Below are positions 1 to 7,464 of a DNA stretch of 25,022 bases, piece after piece. Each line of letters starts with the position of its first letter. Position 1 is the stretch's first letter. Below the pieces are notes generated by a model, which saw nothing but the letters and a program-made list of their open reading frames with translations, was not told where the DNA came from and ran no database searches. A program made the translations under genes and the position numbers. This stretch comes from Chloroflexota bacterium (GTDB taxonomy: Bacteria > Chloroflexota > Ktedonobacteria > Ktedonobacterales > Ktedonobacteraceae): positions 1 through 25,022 of the forward strand of contig CADDZH010000075.1 in the NCBI GenBank assembly GCA_902812455.1, written 5' to 3'.

Positions 1-859
1 CCCTGGAAACAAATTGAGGGTCCACCGGCTGATACGGCTCGTTAGCGATGCTGGGAAGGAAGAGGTGGCCCTCAGGTGGCTCTGGCTTGGCCCGCTTGTT
101 AAACCAGTAACCGATCAGCAGGTAGGAGCTGAGGCCCACCAGTTCCCAGCCGACAAACATCACCAGAAAGTTCTCGGCAAAGGTGATGGTCAGCATGGAA
201 AAGGTGAAGAATGAGAGATAGGCAAAGAAACGGGCATACCCCGACGAGTTATCAATGTAGCCTTGCGAATAAAAATGGACCAGCAGCGAAACGGTCGTGA
301 CGACCACCATCATCACAATGGCCAGGGTGTCGAGGTGAAATGCGACCAGGTAGCTGGCGGTCCCTTGCTGGAACCAGGGATAGGAAAGCACGGTGATGCC
401 TGCAGATGGCAGCGGCGGGGCAATAGCGATTACCCCTGTCGTATTGAGCAGCAGGAGCCAGGAGTAAATGCAAGCGAGCAGCATGATGAAAATGGCCACG
501 TAAGCGCTCACTTTCGCGCCCATGGTGAGCGCGGGCATTTGCGGATCATCGATGGCTACGTAGCCGCCTTCAAGGGGAACTTCACCGGACTCGATGCCGG
601 GCAACTCTTCTTTATTGATAGGGATACCGGCATGTTTTTCTGTGCCACCCCAGCTCAACTCGTTCCCTTCGTGTTCTCCATGAGTTGCCTCCTGGGTTCC
701 GTGCTCTTGCGTTCCGTGCTCCTCATGAGCGGCTTCCATCTCGCTTTGTGTGAGAGGCGGGCGGCTGAGCAGGTCCCACATGCGCGTACCGAAAATAATC
801 ACCGCAAAAGAGAAAAGCGGTGAGAACAGGATGAACCAGGAAAATTGATAGAATGCCAT
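1..859 (-). CDS. nuoL: NADH-quinone oxidoreductase subunit L (partial, 3' end outside window)
   Basis: Membrane subunit of respiratory complex I; NuoL is one of the antiporter-like subunits that couple quinone reduction to proton pumping. An open frame runs from an ATG at 859 off the left edge (286 residues visible). A first membrane helix lies at about residues 7-27, and several more follow from residue 114. The family signature VGWELVGLSSYLLIG near the visible end carries the conserved glutamate. Two features are unusual: a long polar loop (about 28-113) between the first two helices, rich in His and Glu (H45, H48, H53, H60, H63, H76), and extra residues after the SYLLIG segment. The gene lies 12 bases after nuoK in the same operon. 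Family assignment is firm; the loop's function is unknown. Confidence 0.93.
   Translation of the reverse strand, partial: MAFYQFSWFILFSPLFSFAVIIFGTRMWDLLSRPPLTQSEMEAAHEEHGTQEHGTQEATHGEHEGNELSWGGTEKHAGIPINKEELPGIESGEVPLEGGYVAIDDPQMPALTMGAKVSAYVAIFIMLLACIYSWLLLLNTTGVIAIAPPLPSAGITVLSYPWFQQGTASYLVAFHLDTLAIVMMVVVTTVSLLVHFYSQGYIDNSSGYARFFAYLSFFTFSMLTITFAENFLVMFVGWELVGLSSYLLIGYWFNKRAKPEPPEGHLFLPSIANEPYQPVDPQFVSR
692..721 (-). repeat. 15-bp tandem duplication inside nuoL
   Basis: Two adjacent 15-base units (692-706 and 707-721) differ at two positions (the second and fourth of each unit on the + strand). On the coding strand each encodes E-H-G-T-Q. Together they make the core of the His/Glu-rich loop of NuoL, suggesting the insert grew by in-frame duplication. 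Confidence 0.8.
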
Positions 860-871
860 ACGCTCTCACCT

Positions 872-1192
872 TTACCACTTCATAATATCTATTTCGCCAA
901 CGTCCACCGTATTGCGCTTGCGATAGATAGCGATGATCATTGCCAGCGCCACCGCTGCCTCCGCTGCCGCAACAGTGATGATAAAGATGGCGAAGATTTG
1001 ACCGGTCAGAAAAGTCATGTATTTGGGAACCTGGTTGTAGAAGGAAAAAGCCACCAGCGTGATGTTTACGGCATTCAGCATAATCTCGATGCCCATAAGG
1101 ACAGCAACCGCATTGCGCTTCGAGATTGCGCCGTATAGGCCTATGCAAAATAGGATGGCACCCAGTACCAGGAAATGATTTAAGGTCAGCAT
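872..1192 (-). CDS. nuoK: NADH-quinone oxidoreductase subunit K
   Basis: Small complex I membrane subunit (106 aa, normal NuoK length) with three membrane helices, part of the proton-translocation chain next to NuoJ and NuoL. The family pattern is clear: [12 protein letters not shown], then [16 protein letters not shown] with the conserved membrane glutamate (about residue 36), then a second buried glutamate in the [10 protein letters not shown] helix (about residue 79). The start is one base past the nuoJ stop, and the Shine-Dalgarno-like GGGAGGGAGG lies inside the end of nuoJ, so translation is probably coupled. Confidence 0.96.
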   Translation of the reverse strand: MLTLNHFLVLGAILFCIGLYGAISKRNAVAVLMGIEIMLNAVNITLVAFSFYNQVPKYMTFLTGQIFAIFIITVAAAEAAVALAMIIAIYRKRNTVDVGEIDIMKW

Positions 1193-1193
1193 C

Positions 1194-1721
1194 TTAGTCC
1201 TCCCTCCCGATCACAATTGCTCCCACAATCGCTACCAGAAGCACGAGCGAGGCAATTTCAAAAGGTAATACGTAACTATAGGTGATGGGACTGTAGAGCA
1301 ATTGGCCGATGCGTACAACATTATTGATACCATTGGGTAACTGGCCGGAGCCGTTCCCCTGGATGGCAACAGCATGGGGGCTGGCAGTGACAGCAAAGAT
1401 AATGGCAGCGCATACAAAAGCGCTGATAATGACCGCTAACCACCACTGTCTATTGTTGGGGTTACTGTTGGTCTGGATCTGGCTTGTGCGGGTGAGCATC
1501 AGGGCAAACAGGATAAGAATAGTTACTGCCCCGGCGTAGATGAGTATCTGGACGATAGCGATGAATTCAGCGTTCAGCAGCAGGTAGATACCAGAAATCA
1601 TCGCGAAAATGACGATCAACGCCAGCGCGCTATGCACAATATTGCGCAGGCCCACCACAAGTAAAGCCGATACCACCAGGATGACGGCTATGATCCAGAA
1701 AAGTAAGGTGGCCAAGTCCAT
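1194..1721 (-). CDS. nuoJ: NADH-quinone oxidoreductase subunit J
   Basis: Complex I membrane subunit of 175 aa with five predicted hydrophobic helices. Recognisable NuoJ pattern: [14 protein letters not shown] followed by [29 protein letters not shown], containing the family's central helix. The ATG at 1721 is preceded by GGAGG at a usable distance. It is the first gene of the visible nuoJKL run: no nuoI or other upstream nuo gene precedes it, and a good sigma-70-type promoter sits about 75 bases upstream. Downstream order J-K-L is the usual one. Confidence 0.96.
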   Translation of the reverse strand: MDLATLLFWIIAVILVVSALLVVGLRNIVHSALALIVIFAMISGIYLLLNAEFIAIVQILIYAGAVTILILFALMLTRTSQIQTNSNPNNRQWWLAVIISAFVCAAIIFAVTASPHAVAIQGNGSGQLPNGINNVVRIGQLLYSPITYSYVLPFEIASLVLLVAIVGAIVIGRED

Positions 1722-1794
1722 AAAAAAATACCTCCAGCATTCTACTGGTATTGTAGCATGTTCTGCGAGTACAAATCATACGGCAACCATTGTG

Positions 1795-1823
1795 ATTTTA
1801 GCAAAAGGTCTCGTGACTGACAA
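1795..1823 (-). promoter_or_regulatory. Predicted promoter for nuoJKL
   Basis: Reading the minus strand: -35 TTGTCA (1818-1823), a 17-base spacer, then -10 TAAAAT (1795-1800), preceded by TGC as an extended -10. Expected start of transcription is near 1788, giving a leader of about 65-70 bases ahead of the nuoJ ATG. Confidence 0.6.
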
Positions 1824-1833
1824 GGGTTGATCC

Positions 1834-1864
1834 TTGCGGTCATCACGCTGGACTATGCTATAAT
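1834..1864 (+). promoter_or_regulatory. Predicted extended -10 promoter for the pseudokinase operon
   Basis: A perfect -10 TATAAT (1859-1864) is preceded by TGC, making an extended -10. The nearest -35-like hexamer, TTGCGG (1834-1839), has a long 19-base spacer. Transcription would start near 1871, leaving a leader of about 95 bases before the ATG at 1967. It faces away from the nuo promoter in the same 245-bp gap. Confidence 0.5.
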
Positions 1865-1966
1865 TTGTTTGTAAGAAGGAGGGCAGAGGTGGCCAGCGAA
1901 GCTCTGCCCCTATCCTCTTGCCGATCACTCTTAGCTCATCTATATAATAAAAGGCAGTAAGATATC

Positions 1967-4045
1967 ATGAGTATGACGCAGATTACGGCTGATATTAGCC
2001 CATCCGGTGAGCCACGTTGTCCCCACTGCAATGCGAATTTACCACCTGGAGCATTGTTTTGTCCTTCCTGTGGTGAGCGCATTAGCAAGAAAAGCGCTCC
2101 TGCGCTCCTGGAAGATGATCGGGAGATCGCTGCTCGCTATCGTAAGACTTCCCTTTTGCATCGCCGAGCATATATAAGCCTGTTTTTTGCCATTGATAAC
2201 CAGCAGCAACGGCAGGTGGCTATGCGGGATATCGATATTAGCAGCTTGCCGCATGAGCAGCGCCTGGATGCCTATCGAGCAGTGCAGCAGGAGTATGATC
2301 TCCTGCGCCGCCAGGATATCCCTTTCATTATGCCGGCTATCGATATGGGCTACTCCCAGGGGCATATCTATATGATTGCAGGCTGGCCGGTAACCAACGA
2401 AAGGAAAGCCAGGGGTGTATCGCTTCATACCCTGCAAGATATCCTGCAGAGCGGCATTGGCCTGCCTGGCATACCGGTGGTGTTGTCATGGATGGAGCAG
2501 CTATGCCAGGCCCTGGAGCAATTGCATCATGACCAAATCGTTGTGGCAGATCTCGATCCGCACGTCCTTATACTTGATAGTAACACGTATAATGGCAAAC
2601 TTGCCCTCAGCATTTCCTGGCTACCGGAGGTCCTGTACAGCCTGCTTCCACCTACAACCGTAACAGGCAATACCAATTTTATGGCTCCCGAGGCGCTGCT
2701 GGGAAAACCCGATCCGCGCTCGGATATCTACAGTCTCGGTGCAATGCTCTATCTCTTGCTCACGGGCACGCCACCCGATGATTCTACCCGGCGCCTGCAT
2801 CACCGGTTTCGCTCCCCTGCCGAGCTAAACTCGCATGTCAGCAGCGAGTTAGATGGGCTTGTTATGCGCGCGCTCGCTCTTGATAGCTCAGAACGCTTCC
2901 AGAGCATAAGTGAAATGCTCGATGCCCTCGCCCGCCTGCGTTCAGGAGCAAGCAGGCAGGTACAAGCTAAAGAGACGCCGATCAAGGCAGCGCCAGCGGC
3001 ACCAACCCCAGAAACCAGGGACGAATCGCTTCATGAACGGCAGCCAACCATCCAGCATGCTCAGAAAGGTAAGAAGGATACCGCTAAGCTTGCAGGGATA
3101 GAGAGTATTGATACTATCGTTGTGGCACCACAACCCCTATCCCCTATTATTGTAGATGAGCAAAACCCTCAGGTGCCCGCGACCGAGTTTCCCGCATCAC
3201 CACAGGTAACCCCTGTTCCTTCTATTGAAGAGATCCGGGAAGAAGTTCAACCGGAGGCTGGCGTACCAGCACAGGAACAGCCAGGCAAGGAGAAACTTCC
3301 CGGGTTTCCTGCTACCATTCTTAAGAGCAAAACAAAGGAGACCATCAAAGATAGTTTCAAAAAGCGTGTTACAGGCGTATTGCCGCTGGTCAAGCCTGCT
3401 CCGGTGAGAAACGTAGAGCAGACGAAAGAATCCTCTCCACTTTCCGGTGCTCCTCAGGCAGAAGCGCCCGCGAGCGGATCGCTTGTGCCATATGGAGCTA
3501 AAGAAAAGGAAAGGCCTGCGCCGAAGAAACCTGAGCAGCCTACTTCTGGATTGCTTAAACGCCTTCAACAGCTCATTCTTGGTGAACAAAAGCTGGAGAC
3601 AACGGCTGCAGCCGTGATCGAGACGCCGCTGCGCGTACAACCCGATCAGATTTATGCCATCCGTATCCAGTTGATGGGCAGAAACAGGCCAGAAGATGCA
3701 GGTGGAGCAGAAGCAATGGCTAAGATGCCTCAAGGCGGGTTAAGTTCGCTTGCGGAGGGCGATCTCGTTCAGATTGAAGTGCGTTCAGCGCTCTACCAGA
3801 ACTATGCCTTTATTGTGCAGCAAGCCAGTGTGCCCATCCCGGCTTACGGATACGCCGTGGAAGTCACTATTCCCATGCGGCCGCTGGCAAGCGGTCCGAG
3901 CGGGCGGCGCGATCGCCTGCATATCTTTTTCATGGACGAGATGCGCCGGCCATTGTACGAAAAGCCCTTTGTGATCGAGCTATTTATCTCTCACCGCGTT
4001 CAGCCAGGCCGCGAAGGGCACAATGTCCTGACTATTCCAGTGTAA
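1967..4045 (+). CDS. Zinc-ribbon protein with degenerate Ser/Thr kinase (pseudokinase) domain
   Basis: A 692-aa protein in three parts. Residues 17-40 form a zinc ribbon (C18, C21, C32, C35). Residues about 57-325 follow the Hanks kinase fold: the C-lobe APE (240-242) and the RSDIYSLGAMLYLLLTG helix are intact. The catalytic sites are not: there is no glycine-rich loop, the VAIK lysine is Arg87, HRD-K-N has become V193-A-D195 with Asp197 and Val200, and no DFG follows. Residues about 330-540 are Pro/Glu/Lys-rich and probably disordered. Residues about 545-692 form a beta-rich domain I do not recognise. No membrane helix is seen, so it is probably cytoplasmic. The likely role is ATP-independent binding or scaffolding in signalling. 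A Crp-family gene follows after 14 bases. ATG at 1973 is an alternative start. Confidence 0.85.
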   Translation: MSMTQITADISPSGEPRCPHCNANLPPGALFCPSCGERISKKSAPALLEDDREIAARYRKTSLLHRRAYISLFFAIDNQQQRQVAMRDIDISSLPHEQRLDAYRAVQQEYDLLRRQDIPFIMPAIDMGYSQGHIYMIAGWPVTNERKARGVSLHTLQDILQSGIGLPGIPVVLSWMEQLCQALEQLHHDQIVVADLDPHVLILDSNTYNGKLALSISWLPEVLYSLLPPTTVTGNTNFMAPEALLGKPDPRSDIYSLGAMLYLLLTGTPPDDSTRRLHHRFRSPAELNSHVSSELDGLVMRALALDSSERFQSISEMLDALARLRSGASRQVQAKETPIKAAPAAPTPETRDESLHERQPTIQHAQKGKKDTAKLAGIESIDTIVVAPQPLSPIIVDEQNPQVPATEFPASPQVTPVPSIEEIREEVQPEAGVPAQEQPGKEKLPGFPATILKSKTKETIKDSFKKRVTGVLPLVKPAPVRNVEQTKESSPLSGAPQAEAPASGSLVPYGAKEKERPAPKKPEQPTSGLLKRLQQLILGEQKLETTAAAVIETPLRVQPDQIYAIRIQLMGRNRPEDAGGAEAMAKMPQGGLSSLAEGDLVQIEVRSALYQNYAFIVQQASVPIPAYGYAVEVTIPMRPLASGPSGRRDRLHIFFMDEMRRPLYEKPFVIELFISHRVQPGREGHNVLTIPV

Positions 4046-4059
4046 AAGGAACTGACTAC

Positions 4060-4749
4060 ATGGACACAGAGAATGAAATAGCTTATTGGAAGCAGGTTCC
4101 CCTCTTTGTAGGCCTGAGCGACGAGGAGATTCGTGAGCTGATGGCAGTGGCAAAGCGGCGAGTTTTCCGCAGCGGCGAGGTTATTTTTCATCGCGATGAT
4201 CCTGGCCAGGTGCTGTATATCATTAAAGAGGGGAAAGTCAAAATCTCCTTAATTAGCCCTGAAGGGCAGGAAATCTCCCTGGTTGTCCTCGGCAAGGGAG
4301 AATATTTCGGCGAACTGGCTATCCTGGATGGCCTTCCACGTTCGGCAGATGTGATTGCATTGGAGAGGGTCGAGTGCTATACCCTTCAACGCAGCGACTT
4401 CCACCAGGCTATCATGAAAAACCCGAAAATTGCTATCAAGCTGCTGGAAGTCCTCTCCAGGCGCCTGCGCACCACAGACCAGATGGTTGAAGACCTGATC
4501 TTCCTGGATGTCTACGGGCGCGTGGCGAAAAAACTCCTGGATCTGGCAGAGGCGCACGGGGTCAAAGTCGATGATGGGATACGCATTGATATGCGCCTGA
4601 CGCAGCAAGAGCTGGCCTCTATGGTGGGGGCTTCACGCGAAAGCGTGAACAAGGTTCTGGGCTACTTTACCGATAAGCATTTTATCAGTACCGATAAGCA
4701 CCGTATTACCCTGCATCGTATCGCCGATCTGAAGCGGCGTATCTACTAG
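4060..4749 (+). CDS. Crp/Fnr family transcriptional regulator
   Basis: A 229-aa regulator with the standard two-domain layout. An N-terminal cyclic-nucleotide-binding beta-barrel (about 12-130) contains the phosphate-binding-cassette pattern G80-E-Y-F-G-E-L through R94-S95. A C-terminal winged helix (about 145-220) has a recognition segment TQQELASMVGASRESVNKVL. Because Arg94 and Ser95 are kept, cyclic nucleotide binding is plausible but not shown. No FNR-type N-terminal cysteine cluster is present, which argues against an Fe-S oxygen sensor. It starts 14 bases after the pseudokinase stop and is probably co-transcribed with it and with the downstream membrane transferase. Confidence 0.95.
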   Translation: MDTENEIAYWKQVPLFVGLSDEEIRELMAVAKRRVFRSGEVIFHRDDPGQVLYIIKEGKVKISLISPEGQEISLVVLGKGEYFGELAILDGLPRSADVIALERVECYTLQRSDFHQAIMKNPKIAIKLLEVLSRRLRTTDQMVEDLIFLDVYGRVAKKLLDLAEAHGVKVDDGIRIDMRLTQQELASMVGASRESVNKVLGYFTDKHFISTDKHRITLHRIADLKRRIY

Positions 4750-4776
4750 CATCTACTCACGGCATTACTCTGGACG

Positions 4777-5730
4777 ATGTTCATGGCTCTGCAAGCAGAA
4801 AGGGCAGGTCGCATCCGGGCAATAGTGAGCCTGCTGCGCCCGCGCCAATGGTCAAAAAACCTGGCGGTGTTCGTTGGCATCGTTTTTGCCCAGCGCCTGT
4901 TTATCCTGCCCGCGCTTGAGCGAACGCTGCTGGCTTTTGGCGCCTTTTGCCTGGCTTCCAGCTTTATCTATGTCCTCAATGATGTCTTCGACCTGGAGAG
5001 CGACCGGCAGCATCCTATCAAAAGCAAACGCCCCCTGGCCTCCGGCAGTGTTCCGCTCTTGTGGGCTTTCATGATGATGGGCCTGCTCATTGCAGGCTGC
5101 GCTGGTTTGACGGCGTTGATCTATATGTTCCCTATCGTGCCCCAGCCAGACCTCTTTGCCAGCCTCGGCGGTGCCAATCTCCTTTTCACGCTCACCCTGG
5201 CATCCTACATCCTCTTAATGGCGCTGTACAGCATGCGCCTGAAACATGTCGTCCTCATCGATGTCTTCATTATTGCCAGTGGGTTCGTCTTACGCACCCT
5301 CGCTGGAGCTGTTGTTATTCCCGTCTCTATTTCGCCCTGGCTCTACCTGGTGGCCGTGCTTTTATCCTTATTCCTGGCCCTTCACAAGCGCCGCCACGAG
5401 ATCATCCTTTTAGAGGATCACGCCATGCAACACCGGCAGATTCTCAAAGAATACAGCCTGCCCCTGCTCGACCAGATGATCATGATTGTCTCGACTGCCA
5501 CAGTCATCGCCTACAGCCTCTATACCTTCCAGGGGCCAACCGGCAATCACCGGCTGATGATTACCATCCCGCTCGTCCTGTATGGCTTGTTTCGCTATCT
5601 CTATCTCGCCCATATGCACATGGAAGGCGGAAGCCCGGAAGAAGTGCTAGTGCGTGACCGTCACATACTTGGAACCGTTGTATTGTGCGTAGTCATTATC
5701 ATTGTTGTCCTTTATGTTCTTCCGCAGTAG
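4777..5730 (+). CDS. UbiA-family prenyltransferase, decaprenyl-phosphate phosphoribosyltransferase-like
   Basis: An integral membrane protein of 317 aa with about eight or nine hydrophobic helices. It begins with RPRQWSKN and then has the first Asp-rich motif N68-D-V-F-D-L-E-S-D76 followed by HPIKSKRPLASG. A YSMRLKHVVLIDV segment and a GFVLRTLAGA helix follow later. From recall, that combination fits the DPPR-synthase branch of UbiA (5-phosphoribosyl transfer to polyprenyl phosphate; Rv3806c type) better than ubiquinone or menaquinone biosynthesis. The following gene is a polyprenol-phosphate sugar synthase, which agrees with lipid-linked sugar donor synthesis at the membrane. Another aromatic or sugar acceptor cannot be excluded. 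The start could also be the ATG at 4783; no strong ribosome site is seen. Confidence 0.82.
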   Translation: MFMALQAERAGRIRAIVSLLRPRQWSKNLAVFVGIVFAQRLFILPALERTLLAFGAFCLASSFIYVLNDVFDLESDRQHPIKSKRPLASGSVPLLWAFMMMGLLIAGCAGLTALIYMFPIVPQPDLFASLGGANLLFTLTLASYILLMALYSMRLKHVVLIDVFIIASGFVLRTLAGAVVIPVSISPWLYLVAVLLSLFLALHKRRHEIILLEDHAMQHRQILKEYSLPLLDQMIMIVSTATVIAYSLYTFQGPTGNHRLMITIPLVLYGLFRYLYLAHMHMEGGSPEEVLVRDRHILGTVVLCVVIIIVVLYVLPQ

Positions 5731-5760
5731 CCTGGAGAAAAGCGTAGGAGATAGAGCTGG

Positions 5761-6579
5761 ATGAAGACCTTAATTATTATCCCCACGTATAACGAGCGCG
5801 AGAATTTACGCCCTCTTTTACAGGAGATATTTTCCTATGCTCCTGATACCGGCGTGCTCATCGTCGATGATAACTCACCCGACGGTACCGGACAGCTTGC
5901 CGACGAGATACACAATGAGAATCCGCAGGTGTCTGTGCAGCATCGCGCCGGCAAGCTTGGCCTCGGCACAGCATATATCGCCGGTTTCAAGTACGCCATC
6001 GAGCATGGCTATGATGCAGCCTTCGAGATGGATGCCGACTTCTCGCACGATCCTAAATATCTTCCCGATTTTCTCAAGAAGATCGAGCAGGCCGACCTGG
6101 TCATTGGCTCACGCTACATTCCCGGGGGTGCCACGCCGGACTGGTCGCTGCTGCGCCGTTTCATCAGTGGCGGCGGCAATATCTACACCCGTCTCATGCT
6201 TGGCTCAAAAATCCACGATTGGACTTCCGGCTATCGCTGTTACCGGCGGCAAGCGCTGGAAAGCATCGACCTGGACAGCGTGCGCTCGCAAGGCTATGCC
6301 TTCCAGATCGAAATGGCATATCGCGTCTTGCGCCAGGGCTTCCGCGTCGTGGAGACACCCATCGTCTTCATGGATCGCCGTGTCGGCAAATCCAAGATGT
6401 CGCGTAAAATCTTCATCGAGGGCTTCTTATACGTCTTGCGCGCCCGCTTTGGCAAGCCCTTTGGCAAAAAGCCGTCACATGTTGCTGCACAGCACGGCAA
6501 TAGCCAGGAGAGCAACACAAATATAAAGGCACAGGATATCTTGCCGGAAGAAATCCCTTCAGGCGCCAAGAAAATCTAG
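5761..6579 (+). CDS. GT2 glycosyltransferase, polyprenol/dolichol-phosphate mannosyltransferase-like
   Basis: A GT-A fold glycosyltransferase of 272 aa that would move a sugar (typically mannose from GDP-mannose) to polyprenyl phosphate on the cytoplasmic face. Visible family signatures: IIIPTYNERENL at the N-terminus, VDDNSPDGTG, the metal-binding MDADFSHDP, VIGSRYIPGG, and the DWTSGYRCYRR acceptor segment. It ends at about residue 235 followed by a polar tail, with no C-terminal membrane helices, so it is the short DPM1-like form. TAGGAGAT upstream provides a ribosome site. It is the last gene of the plus-strand run starting at 1967 and its TAG interlocks with the opposing gene's stop. The donor sugar is inferred only from the family. 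Confidence 0.88.
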   Translation: MKTLIIIPTYNERENLRPLLQEIFSYAPDTGVLIVDDNSPDGTGQLADEIHNENPQVSVQHRAGKLGLGTAYIAGFKYAIEHGYDAAFEMDADFSHDPKYLPDFLKKIEQADLVIGSRYIPGGATPDWSLLRRFISGGGNIYTRLMLGSKIHDWTSGYRCYRRQALESIDLDSVRSQGYAFQIEMAYRVLRQGFRVVETPIVFMDRRVGKSKMSRKIFIEGFLYVLRARFGKPFGKKPSHVAAQHGNSQESNTNIKAQDILPEEIPSGAKKI

Positions 6580-7361
6580 AGAATTCCTTTCACCACAGAA
6601 ATCAGATATCCTATCTCCCCGCGTATATCAACATGCAGGAAGCGTGCGATTTCGGCATTGGCAGTGGGCGAGACCTCCGCAAGCGCAATGAGGGCAGCAA
6701 TCGCAAGCAGGATGAGCAGCACGATAACTGTCAGGGTTCGCTCGACAACTTTGAGGATTCGTTTTCCTGCTCCTCGTTTGACTAGCCCGCTGCCTTCATC
6801 ATTTGCCTGTTTTTCTGATGAGGATGCCTCCAGCGGAACTGCCCCAGTTGGAAGGCTATCAGGATTTGTGGATGGAGTTACAAGCTCTGCTGATGTGGCT
6901 TGTTCTTTCTTTTCGGGCATGACAACAGGTGTTTGAGGAACGGAAGCAACAGGTGGTTTTGCGGCCTGGAAGCGTCCAGGATGCACACAGGTAAAAGGAG
7001 ACAAGGCATCCTTTGCCTGGATATACTGCTCATTCACAGGAGGGAATAAAAGGCCTTGCAGGGGAGCCGGTTCGGTACGAAAAACGAGCCCGACTTCTTG
7101 CACGCACGCTCCACATATTCCGTGAACGCTATCCCAGCATTCAGGGCAGGCGGCTCGCCTGCAGCGGAAGCAGAAGTGGCAAACGCTCATAAATGCCGAT
7201 TCGAGAACTTCCGGCGCTACATGCAGGAGATATTCATGTTCCTTCGACGGGGCGAACCCTGCCCCGCATATAGCGCAGGTAACGCTAGCCATACCCGCTT
7301 GAGCGCCAGAAACGCTATCAGCTTGTTGTGCCTGTTCCTGTTGTGGTCGCGATTGAGCCAT
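6576..7361 (-). CDS. Cysteine-rich zinc-binding-like protein with C-terminal membrane anchor
   Basis: A 261-aa protein I cannot assign to a named family. Nine cysteines fall within residues 29-86 (29, 32, 61, 64, 67, 72, 75, 83, 86) in CxxC pairs plus one at 125, consistent with two or more zinc knuckles. A Pro/Ser/Glu-rich linker (about 135-200) follows, then one strongly hydrophobic helix (about 208-230) and a short tail, suggesting a tail-anchored protein with its zinc part in the cytoplasm. AGGAGG lies five bases before the ATG at 7361. The stop overlaps the convergent glycosyltransferase stop by four bases (CTAG). Function unknown; the architecture suggests protein or nucleic-acid contact at the membrane. 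Confidence 0.8.
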   Translation of the reverse strand: MAQSRPQQEQAQQADSVSGAQAGMASVTCAICGAGFAPSKEHEYLLHVAPEVLESAFMSVCHFCFRCRRAACPECWDSVHGICGACVQEVGLVFRTEPAPLQGLLFPPVNEQYIQAKDALSPFTCVHPGRFQAAKPPVASVPQTPVVMPEKKEQATSAELVTPSTNPDSLPTGAVPLEASSSEKQANDEGSGLVKRGAGKRILKVVERTLTVIVLLILLAIAALIALAEVSPTANAEIARFLHVDIRGEIGYLISVVKGIL

Positions 7362-7414
7362 CGAAGCCTCCTGAATGAAAGGGTTATCATCTACTTATGA
7401 ACGATTCCCTTTTC

Positions 7415-7443
7415 ATTATAATCAGGGGCCTGAAATATCAAAA
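7415..7443 (-). promoter_or_regulatory. Predicted promoter for the Cys-rich membrane protein
   Basis: On the minus strand a perfect -10 TATAAT (7415-7420) is preceded, across 17 bases, by a weak -35 TTTTGA (7438-7443). A better hexamer, TTGATA (7436-7441), gives only a 15-base spacer. The expected leader is about 45 bases. Confidence 0.4.
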
Positions 7444-7464
7444 GGAGTGATGGCTGATCCACGT

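Noticed and set aside
263..823. A 186-residue plus-strand open frame opposite nuoL
   Set aside because: It lies wholly antisense to a clearly recognisable NuoL and its product has low-complexity His/Arg composition with no family pattern.
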